Below, piece after piece: positions 1-4,619 of a stretch of DNA of 5,056 nt. Origin of the DNA: Streptomyces speibonae (GTDB taxonomy: Bacteria; Actinomycetota; Actinomycetes; Streptomycetales; Streptomycetaceae); contig KL568615.1 in assembly GCA_000715605.1 (NCBI GenBank), positions 60,431-65,486 on the forward strand, written 5' to 3'. Position 1 is the first letter of the stretch. Every line of letters starts with the position of its first letter. Both the position numbers and the translations under genes were made by a program. Below the pieces are notes generated by a model. The model searched no databases and was not told the origin of the DNA. It saw only the letters and a list, made by a program, of their open reading frames with translations.

Positions 1-122
1 CCCTCTCGGCGGCCGTCGCCCGCTTCCAGCTCTGGTACGGCATCCAGGGCGACGAGACGGGCGTGTACGGCGACGACACCCGTCAGGCGCTGGAGTCCCG
101 CACCGACGGCCCGGCGTACTGA
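1..122 (+). CDS. C-terminal fragment of a protein with a peptidoglycan-binding-like domain (partial, 5' end outside window)
   Basis: The third forward frame is open from the window edge to a TGA at 120-122, giving 39 residues ending in GPAY. The stretch VARFQLWYGIQGDETGVYGDDTRQ, read here in two parts (VARFQLWYGI, then GDETGVYGDDTRQALES), follows the pattern of the PF01471 peptidoglycan-binding repeat: a helix with a phenylalanine-glutamine pair, then a glycine/aspartate turn, V-Y/F-G, a threonine and a second helix. In that family the module sits at the end of cell-wall hydrolases, amidases or other envelope proteins and anchors them to murein. The catalytic part, if any, is outside the window, so the activity cannot be named. 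It converges on the phosphatase gene with only 19 bases between the stops and no room for a clear separate terminator. The assignment rests on one short motif. Confidence 0.6.
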   Translation, partial: LSAAVARFQLWYGIQGDETGVYGDDTRQALESRTDGPAY

Positions 123-141
123 CCCGGACCCGGAGGAACGG

Positions 142-2561
142 CTACCGCTCCTGTGGCACCCGGATGTCCAGCACGCACACGTCGTCGCGCCGCTCGTCCT
201 CCAGCATCGCGTCCAACAGCGTGCCGAGGGAGCCGAGTTCGTCGCACGGGTGGGCGGTGACGGCCTCCGCGAGCCGGGCGAGCCCCACGTCGATGCTCTC
301 CGGGGGACGCTCCACCAGACCGTCCGTGTAGAGCAGCACCCGGTCGCCCGGCTCGAGCAGGCACTCGGCCTCCTCGAAGCGCGGCGTGGCGGTCGCGCCG
401 AGCAGCATCCCGGGGGGCCTGGGCAGATGGCTGACCTCGCCGCCGCGCACCAGCAGGGGCGGGGGGTGCCCCGCCTGGGTCCATGACAGCCGCCGTTCCG
501 CGGGCCGGTAGCGGGCCAGGACCATGGTCGCGGTGGTGTGGGAGTCGCGGGAGTGCAGCAGCAGCGTGTTGAGCCGGGCGAGCGCGCCGGTCAGCGAGGA
601 GCCGGTGATGACCATGCCCTTGGTGGTGAACCGCAGCTGGGCCATGGTGGCGACGGCGTCCACGCCGTGCCCGGCGACATCGCCGACGACGAACAGCGCG
701 TCGCCGTCGGGTAGTTCGATGGCGCTGAACCAGTCACCCCCGACGTGTATGCCCGCCTGTGCGGGAAGGTAAGCGACCTCGACGCGCAGCCCGGCGAGGC
801 TCACCTCCTTGTCGGGCAGCGGCAGCAGGGCGTTCTGCAGCCGGCCCACCAGGACCCGCTCGGACTGCAGGATGTCGTGCTGGGTGAGCATCGCCCGCTC
901 GCTCTCCAACAGGGCGAGCTCGGCCCGCCGCCGCGCGGTCAGGTCCTGCACGATGCCGTGGGCCTCGACCGGCGTGCCCCGCCCGTCGGCCACCACTTCG
1001 GCGACGAGCCGCAGATGCCGCACGCCGCGCGGGCCCCGGACGCGGAACGGGACGTCGAACGGCTCACCGTCGCGGGCCAGGGACTCGACGGCACGGTCCA
1101 CGCGGAGCGGTCGTCGGACAGTGCGAGGGCGGACAGGCCGTACAGGGGGACCGGTCCGTCGGCGGGGTCCCGGGAGAGGATCTCGAAGACCTGCGCCGAC
1201 CAGGACACCTCGCCGGTGGCCAGGTTCCAGTTCGCCCAGCCGAGACTGCCCAGCCGTTGCAGTTCCGCGAGCCGCTGCTCCTGCCGGTCGGAGGAGGCGT
1301 GCCGGACCCAGGTGACGACCAGCGCGTCCTCCAGCCGTGTCACCCGTACGGAGTAGGTGGTGAGCTCGGCGACGCCGTCCACCGTCTCCTGGTGGGCGAA
1401 CGGCTCGCTCTCGTACGTCTCCCCGCCGGCCAGGGTGTCCAGGCAGCCCTGCCACACCGGCGCGTCCGTCAGACCGGGCCAGACCTCCCGCAGCCGCCGC
1501 CCGGCCGGGTCGCCGCCGGTGCCGTCCAGCAGGCCGGTCACCTGCGGTGTGGCGGCGTCGACCCGGAAGTCCTCGGGGGCGCCGGAGGCGTCGCGCAGCG
1601 GGGTCAGGAGCATGGCCGGTACCGGCAGCGCGGCGAACAGCGCCTGGACGGCGTCCGAGGAGGCGTCGGGCACCGGCTCCGGCGCGGCGGTGAGGGTGCG
1701 CAGCCGCCCCGCGCACAGTCGGACGGCGCCGAGCAGATGGGCGCGGTCGCGCGGGGTGAAGGAGCCGGCGCGGCCGCGCAGCACACCGATGCAGAGGTCG
1801 GAGTCGTCCCCGGCGGACAGCGGCAGCCAGGCCCGGGACAGCCACCGCTCGGGCGGGTCGCCGATCAGCAGGTACCGCGCGCTGTCCTCGGCGAAGTCCT
1901 CCAGCCAGCGGGGTTCCCCGGCCTCCAGCGCGTCCAGCACCGCGACCCCGCTGAAAGGGGGTACGTGACGCCACTGCGCGGCGAGCCGCTCGTCGACACC
2001 CGCGTGCCCGAGGAGTTCCAGGCCGCCTCCGGGCCGGCGGGCGTAGATCATGACCGAGTCGGCGTCCAGGTCCGGTCCGAGGTGGTCGAGCAGGCAGGCG
2101 GCGAGGTGCTGGTGCGTGTCCACATGGACGAGGGCCCGGCCGAGACGCCCCAGCGCGTCGGCCACGTCGTCGGGCGTGGAGGCGGCCGCCCGCAGACCGG
2201 CCGCGGGCAGGACGTCCTCGGTGCCTTCCGGCCGGTCGTCCCGCTCCGGGGAGGTGCCGTCGCCGCTCCGGACGGAGGCCAGGTCGCCGAGTGTGATCCA
2301 GCACTCCTCGAGCAGCGTGCGGCGGGCCGCCTTGGCGTGCTGGAGCAGGGTCTCGGCCGCGGTGTCGGCGGAGCAGCCGGTCAGTGCGATCACGACGCCC
2401 TTGGCGCGCTCGACGACGGCCGAGGTCGCGGCCTGCTCGCGCAGCCGGTCCAGCTCGGCGCGCTGCTGGGCGACGACCCTGGCCAGTTCCACCAGATCCG
2501 GTACGTTTCCGGACTCCACCGGGACTATGCGCTCGCGCTTCACGCGACGAGCATCGCACAT
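142..2561 (-). pseudogene. Frameshifted ANTAR-GAF-PAS-PAS-SpoIIE (PP2C-type) sensor phosphatase
   Basis: Adding one base near 1097-1106 gives a continuous 806-residue protein. Domains (restored numbering): ANTAR-like about 36-93 (AVVERAKGVV, then GCSADTA), GAF about 133-290, PAS about 303-420, second PAS about 437-550 (WNLATGEVSW, ILSRDPADGP), a charged helical linker to about 570, then SpoIIE/PP2C about 575-802. The phosphatase motifs look intact: GGDW with Asp610, GDVAGHG with Asp628, QAGHPPP at 697-703, YTDG with Asp747 and RRDDV with Asp793/794. The family dephosphorylates serine/threonine, classically on anti-sigma-factor antagonists; the substrate here is unknown. The frame changes after Ser486 inside the second PAS: the upstream frame runs on as unrelated sequence to a stop at 939, while VDRAVESLARDGEPFDV continues the PAS in the other frame. 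The protein may be split, truncated or intact if the base is a sequencing error. The start is uncertain: ATG 2561 has GGAAG only 2 bases upstream, and GTG 2543 is an alternative. The gene lies 85 bases after the 122-residue gene and may share its transcript. Confidence 0.88.
1097..1106 (-). other. Frameshift site in the phosphatase gene (apparent one-base loss)
   Basis: On the minus strand the upstream frame reads D-D-R-S-A and then becomes W-T-V-P-S-S, which is not PAS-like. The -1 frame over the same bases reads V-D-R-A-V-E-S-L-A-R-D-G-E-P-F-D-V, the usual helix and strand after the PAS 'DDR' motif. A single extra C in CTCCGCG would give D-D-R-S-R-V-D-R-A-V; an extra G after GCG would give D-D-R-S-A-V-D-R-A-V. 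Both restore continuity. I see no slippery heptamer with a downstream pseudoknot that would make programmed frameshifting the first choice. The break was located by protein pattern, so it is accurate to a few codons. Confidence 0.85.
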
Positions 2562-2570
2562 CGCTTCCGG
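2559..2570 (-). promoter_or_regulatory. Ribosome-binding/start region of the phosphatase gene, shared 12-mer CCGGAAGCGATG
   Basis: The minus strand reads CCGGAAGCGATG, with ATG 2561 ending the block. GGAAG is 2 bases from this ATG, too close for a good Shine-Dalgarno. The same GGAAG is 9 bases from an out-of-frame ATG at 2554 that opens a five-codon frame, ATG CTC GTC GCG TGA. Its stop overlaps the GTG at 2543, codon 7 of the phosphatase frame, in a GTGA arrangement. So translation may begin at 2561, or at 2543 by coupling. The identical 12-mer is found at 3019-3030 at the start of the neighbouring gene. Confidence 0.4.
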
Positions 2571-2598
2571 TACGTTGAGCGCCCTGTTCCCCCCGAAT

Positions 2599-2621
2599 CC
2601 CGCGGGGCCCGGCCCCGTGGG
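2599..2621 (-). other. GC-rich hairpin between the 122-residue gene and the phosphatase gene
   Basis: The arms 2599-2607 and 2613-2621 pair over 9 positions with one G/T mismatch, around a five-base loop. On the minus-strand transcript it follows the stop of the 122-residue gene by about 26 bases. No run of T follows, so it is not a classic intrinsic terminator. Streptomyces terminators often lack a long U-tract, so partial termination, or mRNA 3'-end protection between the two genes, is possible. I see no clear promoter in the 85-base gap. Confidence 0.35.
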
Positions 2622-2646
2622 TCAGCCCGGCGGGTCCGGGGCCCGG

Positions 2647-3015
2647 TCAGCGGCCGTGCTCGGCCAGGGCCCGGGTGACCGCGCGCACGCTGCGGGCGAG
2701 GTTCTGCAACTGGATGATCTCGGCCGAGTAGAGCTTGATGGTGTGCTCGATGACCCCCTCACGCACCCCCATCCGGGGCAGGTCGGCCCGGGCGGTCTGC
2801 AGGGCGGTGCGGGCCACCCGGATCTCGTGCTCGATCTGGATCTGGGCGTGCCGGGCCAGCAGGACGGGGTGCCGGATGAACGCCGGGTAACTTGCGTAGC
2901 GCGCAGGCACCAGCTCGCGCAGCCACCTGGCCGCCGAGCGTTCCCAGTCGTAGCTGCCGGGGGTCTTGACCTGGCCGGGCCAGTCGGGACCGAGGCGCGT
3001 GGACGACAGGGGCAT
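2647..3015 (-). CDS. Conserved-looking 122-residue helical protein of unknown function
   Basis: I do not recognise a named family. I take ATG 3015 as the start because GGAAG lies 8 bases upstream; ATG 3021, two codons earlier, has only 2 bases of spacing. The protein has an N-terminal proline/glycine stretch (residues 1-22), then a region rich in aromatic and arginine residues (SYDWERSAARWLRELVPARY, 21-40). Two probable amphipathic helices follow: about 52-80 (LLARHAQIQIEHEIRVARTA) and 83-119, rich in Leu/Ile at heptad-like spacing, suggesting a coiled coil or helical bundle. There is no signal peptide, membrane segment or cysteine. Codon use is like the neighbours. It reads in the same direction as the sensor phosphatase and stops 85 bases before it, so a shared transcript and partnership are possible but inferred only from position. 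Its leader contains the structured element 3064-3219 if transcription starts near 3220. Confidence 0.75.
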   Translation of the reverse strand: MPLSSTRLGPDWPGQVKTPGSYDWERSAARWLRELVPARYASYPAFIRHPVLLARHAQIQIEHEIRVARTALQTARADLPRMGVREGVIEHTIKLYSAEIIQLQNLARSVRAVTRALAEHGR

Positions 3016-3039
3016 GATCATCGCTTCCGGGTGTACGGC

Positions 3040-3055
3040 TCGTCGGCGTGGACGA
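3040..3055 (-). other. Small hairpin with a six-base loop in the leader of the 122-residue gene
   Basis: The minus strand reads TCGTC, CACGCC, GACGA: a perfect 5-bp stem with a hexanucleotide loop about 10 bases upstream of the GGAAG ribosome-binding site. ANTAR proteins bind paired hairpins whose six-base loops have A at position 1 and G at position 4. Here position 4 is G, but position 1 is C and I see no matching second hairpin. It is recorded as a structure only, not as an ANTAR target. Confidence 0.25.
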
Positions 3056-3063
3056 CGGGGTGG

Positions 3064-3219
3064 GGCGGCCCCGGCCTAGGGGATGACCGGGGCCGCCACG
3101 GGTGGCCGGGCAGGGGACGCCCGGCCGAACACCCTGGCCGCCGGAGCGGGTAGGAGCCTGCGGCTTCGGGTGTTCGCGAGGTGGCGGATCGCGGTCCGCA
3201 GCGGTCGGGCCGCGATCCG
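3064..3219. other. Cluster of four tandem perfect inverted repeats; candidate structured leader RNA or small RNA
   Basis: Four stems lie almost end to end. H1: 3064-3074 with 3087-3097, 11 bp, 12-base loop. H2: 3104-3111 with 3119-3126, 8 bp, 7-base loop. H3: 3126-3134 with 3168-3176 (CGAACACCC/GGGTGTTCG), 9 bp, with an inner 5-bp stem 3137-3141/3160-3164. H4: 3185-3194 with 3210-3219, 10 bp, 15-base loop. H2 and H3 share base 3126. Short minus-strand frames of 71 and 84 codons cross the area, but their translations are arginine/proline-rich with no domain pattern, so I treat it as non-coding. On the minus strand the element starts just after the promoter-like patch and would be the leader of the 122-residue gene. 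On the plus strand H4 is followed within 10 bases by TATTTATATAT, so the transcribed strand is not settled. GC-rich DNA makes chance stems common, but four perfect adjoining stems of 8-11 bp are notable. It matches no RNA family I know. Confidence 0.45.
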
Positions 3220-3226
3220 TGAGCAG

Positions 3227-3253
3227 TATTTATATATGCCATCTGGTTTGCAA
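3227..3253 (-). promoter_or_regulatory. AT-rich promoter-like patch reading toward the 122-residue gene
   Basis: In otherwise GC-rich DNA the minus strand has TTGCAA at 3253-3248 and TAAATA at 3232-3227, inside CATATATAAATACT. The spacer is 15 bases, slightly short for a housekeeping-type promoter. A start near 3220 would place the first stem of the hairpin cluster at the 5' end of the RNA and give a leader of about 205 bases before ATG 3015. TTGCAA is its own reverse complement, so a promoter in the other direction cannot be excluded. Confidence 0.4.
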
Positions 3254-3254
3254 G

Positions 3255-3276
3255 ACGTATGAAAACATTCATGCGT
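3255..3276. promoter_or_regulatory. Operator-like dyad ATGAA-N4-TTCAT extended to 9-bp arms
   Basis: The arms ACGTATGAA (3255-3263) and TTCATGCGT (3268-3276) are inverted around AACA, with one mismatch (T/G). The dyad abuts the -35-like TTGCAA on the upstream side for a minus-strand promoter, and lies about 45 bases after the stop of the RpiR-type gene. A/T-rich dyads of this size are typical operators for dimeric regulators. Binding by the adjacent RpiR-type protein is only an inference from proximity. Confidence 0.4.
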
Positions 3277-3284
3277 GCTTTGAT

Positions 3285-3321
3285 GGGGCACGGCCCCCGG
3301 GAGGCGGCCGGCGGGCGCCTC
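3285..3321 (-). terminator. Weak hairpins at the 3' end of the RpiR-type gene
   Basis: Two short stems sit at the end of the regulator gene: 3301-3306 with 3316-3321 (GAGGCG/CGCCTC), which overlaps the TGA, and 3285-3289 with 3293-3297 (GGGGC/GCCCC), with a 3-base loop just past it. There is no following T-run on the minus strand. They may help end transcription of the regulator before the promoter-like patch, but neither is a convincing intrinsic terminator. Confidence 0.2.
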
Positions 3322-4237
3322 AGTCCCTGAGGAAGAACTGGTGTTCGTCAGCGACGTGCTCGTATTCGTCGAGCCGCGCCTGCGTCCGCTCCGGATCGGC
3401 GTCCGTCATGGCCTGGAGCAGCGCCGCGCACATCACGCCCGGAGCGGCGTAGGAGTCGAACACCAGCCGCGACCCGGTGCCGGTGGCGAAGGTGACGTCG
3501 GCCTCGTCCACCAGCGGGCCGAGCGCCAGATCGGTGATCAGCACGACCTTCAGCCCGGCGCTGCGGGCCACCCGCACCGCCGTCAGGGTCTCCTGCGCGT
3601 GCCGCGGCATGGAGAAGGCCAGCACCCAGGTGCCGCCCGCTTCCCGCGACTGCAGCAGGGCGTCGTAGGCGACACTGCCGCCCCGTGTCACGAGCCGTAC
3701 GTCCGGGTGGATACGCCGCGCGGCGTAGGCGAAGTACTCGGCCAGGGAGACGGAGATGCGCAGACCGAGCACGGTGAGCGGGGTGGACGCGGACAGATTG
3801 CGTCCCGCCTCGATGACCCGGTCGGCGTCGGCGAAGTCCCGCCGCAGGTTCTCCAGGTTCTCGATCTCGGCGTCGACCGCCGCCTGGAGCTCGTTGCCGC
3901 GGATCTCCTCGGCGGGGGCGCCGGCGCGAGTGCCGAGGGTGATCGACTGGAGCTTCTCCCGCAGCGCGGGGTAGCCGCTGAAGCCGACCGCGGAGGCGAA
4001 CCGGGTCACCGACGGCTGGCTCACCCCGACCCGGTCCGCGAGATCCGTGATCGACAGGAACGCCGCCTCGGCGATGTGCTCGATCAGGTACTGGGCGATG
4101 CGTCGCTGGCCGGGGGAGAGCCGGGGGCGGTCGAACAGGGCGCGGAGCTGGGCCGTGGGGGACATCTCCGTGTCCGGGCCCGCCTTCCCTGAGGTGATCG
4201 CGGATGCCTGTGCGCGTGCCTGCTGCGGCGATCGCAC
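3320..4237 (-). CDS. MurR/RpiR-family transcriptional regulator (HTH plus SIS domain)
   Basis: The 305-residue product has the family's usual length and order. Residues about 27-105 form the RpiR-type DNA-binding domain, with the helix-turn-helix visible as LSITDLADRVGVSQPSVTRF (61-80) followed by AVGFSGYPALREKL. About 145-275 is a SIS (sugar isomerase) fold: LTVLGLRISVSLAEYFA, then WVLAFSMPRHAQETL, then VVLITDLALGPLVDEAD. SIS domains in this family sense phosphosugars or related metabolites, so it is likely a cytoplasmic metabolite-responsive repressor or activator; the ligand cannot be read from sequence. I chose GTG 4237 because AAGGAGG (4251-4245) is 7 bases upstream. A GTG at 4261 would put that site inside the gene, and ATG 4165 lacks good spacing. 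No sugar-catabolic gene lies next to it in the window, which is unusual for a family that commonly controls adjacent operons. It diverges from the acidic-protein gene and the control region between them carries two dyads. Confidence 0.93.
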   Translation of the reverse strand: MRSPQQARAQASAITSGKAGPDTEMSPTAQLRALFDRPRLSPGQRRIAQYLIEHIAEAAFLSITDLADRVGVSQPSVTRFASAVGFSGYPALREKLQSITLGTRAGAPAEEIRGNELQAAVDAEIENLENLRRDFADADRVIEAGRNLSASTPLTVLGLRISVSLAEYFAYAARRIHPDVRLVTRGGSVAYDALLQSREAGGTWVLAFSMPRHAQETLTAVRVARSAGLKVVLITDLALGPLVDEADVTFATGTGSRLVFDSYAAPGVMCAALLQAMTDADPERTQARLDEYEHVADEHQFFLRD

Positions 4238-4244
4238 CGGTGTG

Positions 4245-4251
4245 CCTCCTT
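4245..4251 (-). promoter_or_regulatory. Shine-Dalgarno AAGGAGG that sets the RpiR-type start at GTG 4237
   Basis: The minus strand reads AAGGAGG, then seven bases, then GTG 4237-4235. This is the strongest ribosome-binding site in the window. The longer frame starting at GTG 4261 would contain it as codons and add eight residues (MGDEGGTP) with no family counterpart. Confidence 0.85.
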
Positions 4252-4269
4252 CGTCTCCCACGAGGGTTC

Positions 4270-4298
4270 AACATAGCCCACGCACCGTGGCGGCCAGG
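4270..4298 (-). promoter_or_regulatory. Probable promoter of the RpiR-type gene with a dyad in the spacer
   Basis: TATGTT (4275-4270, minus strand) fits the TANNNT -10 pattern and would start the RNA near 4263. That gives a leader of about 26 bases carrying the AAGGAGG site. The -35 region is weak (CCTGGC or CTGGCC at about 4298-4292). A perfect short dyad CCACG-CAC-CGTGG (4278-4290) fills the spacer, where a bound regulator would block polymerase. Autoregulation is common in this family but is inferred here. Confidence 0.45.
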
Positions 4299-4328
4299 CT
4301 GTTCGCCGGAGCCCGGCGGCCCGCTTCC

Positions 4329-4346
4329 GGCGTGGATATCCACGCC
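4329..4346. promoter_or_regulatory. 18-bp perfect palindrome GGCGTGGATATCCACGCC
   Basis: The sequence is its own reverse complement over all 18 bases, with no spacer. It lies in the 173-base divergent gap, 64 bases before ATG 4411 and about 90 bases upstream of GTG 4237. Its inner half-sites CGTGG and CCACG recur in the dyad at 4278-4290, with centres about 53 bases apart, close to five helical turns. This suggests cooperative binding of a dimeric regulator between the divergent genes. The regulator is unknown; the neighbouring RpiR-type protein is the simplest candidate. Confidence 0.5.
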
Positions 4347-4395
4347 TCTTCGGGGAACCCGCGGCACAGCGCAACGGAAGAACCCCAGGCGACAC

Positions 4396-4401
4396 GAGGA
4401 G
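4396..4401 (+). promoter_or_regulatory. Shine-Dalgarno GAGGAG for the acidic-protein gene
   Basis: GAGGAG ends nine bases before ATG 4411. It supports the 53-residue frame over the longer 122-codon frame from 4204, whose first part overlaps the start of the opposing regulator and reads as low-complexity arginine/proline sequence. Confidence 0.7.
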
Positions 4402-4410
4402 CCACCCGAC

Positions 4411-4572
4411 ATGACCGTCCCCGAGGAGAACCGGCCGAAGACCCGGGACACCGACGACACGATCGAGCGGCGGGAGGACGACGACACGCGCGCGCAGGGC
4501 GGCACCGGCCGCACGATGCGCGAGGCGCTGGAGGAGGCCGAGATCAGCCCCGACGACTACGACGAGCGCTGA
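4411..4572 (+). CDS. Small very acidic hydrophilic protein, 53 residues, function unknown
   Basis: ATG 4411 follows a good GAGGAG site, and the frame ends at TGA 4570-4572. The product is MTVPEENRPKTRDTDD and onward, dominated by Asp, Glu and Arg, with no cysteine, membrane segment or signal peptide. Residues 1-33 look disordered (TDDTIERREDDDTRAQGG). Residues 34-47 could form a single helix (RTMREALEEAEISP), and it ends in DDYDER. I do not recognise the family. It is 47 bases upstream of the FhaA-like gene in the same direction and probably in the same transcript. Possible roles such as a small binding partner of that protein are guesses from position. The coding call rests on the start signal, the GC-rich codon pattern and the sensible acidic composition. 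Confidence 0.7.
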   Translation: MTVPEENRPKTRDTDDTIERREDDDTRAQGGTGRTMREALEEAEISPDDYDER

Positions 4573-4619
4573 CCGGACCGCGGACCATCCCCCACGACGA
4601 CGTTTCGGCAGGTGAGACC

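Noticed and set aside
142..2559. An 805-codon minus frame taken as one intact protein
   Set aside because: Only its last 319 codons (from 1101 down) are protein-like. The first 486 are arginine/proline/glycine-rich shadow sequence of the true sensor frame that starts at 2561.
1257..2678. A 473-codon plus-strand frame across the sensor region
   Set aside because: Low-complexity G/R/Q/V sequence with no domain pattern, antisense to the ANTAR/GAF/PAS coding region; typical of high-GC shadow frames.
3040..3219. An ANTAR target (paired hexaloop hairpins) in the leader
   Set aside because: Only one six-base loop is present (CACGCC) and it lacks A at position 1. The larger hairpins have loops of 7, 12, 15 and 33 bases, which do not fit the known motif.
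3018..3291. Two short minus-strand frames (84 and 71 codons) in the gap before the regulator
   Set aside because: Arginine/proline/serine-rich tails, no good ribosome-binding site, and they overlap the inverted repeats and the promoter-like patch. Neither resembles a known protein.
3341..4192. Plus-strand frame of 283 codons over the RpiR-type gene
   Set aside because: It is antisense to a gene with clear HTH and SIS motifs and shows no motif of its own.
142..4237. TTA (bldA-dependent) leucine codons in the genes
   Set aside because: The few TAA or TTA strings checked, such as near 770 and 2887, are out of frame (Tyr/Leu or Ser/Tyr junctions), so there is no sign of bldA control.
4204..4410. 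N-terminal extension of the small acidic protein from 4204
   Set aside because: It would overlap the start, ribosome-binding site and promoter of the divergent regulator. A strong GAGGAG site directly precedes ATG 4411.
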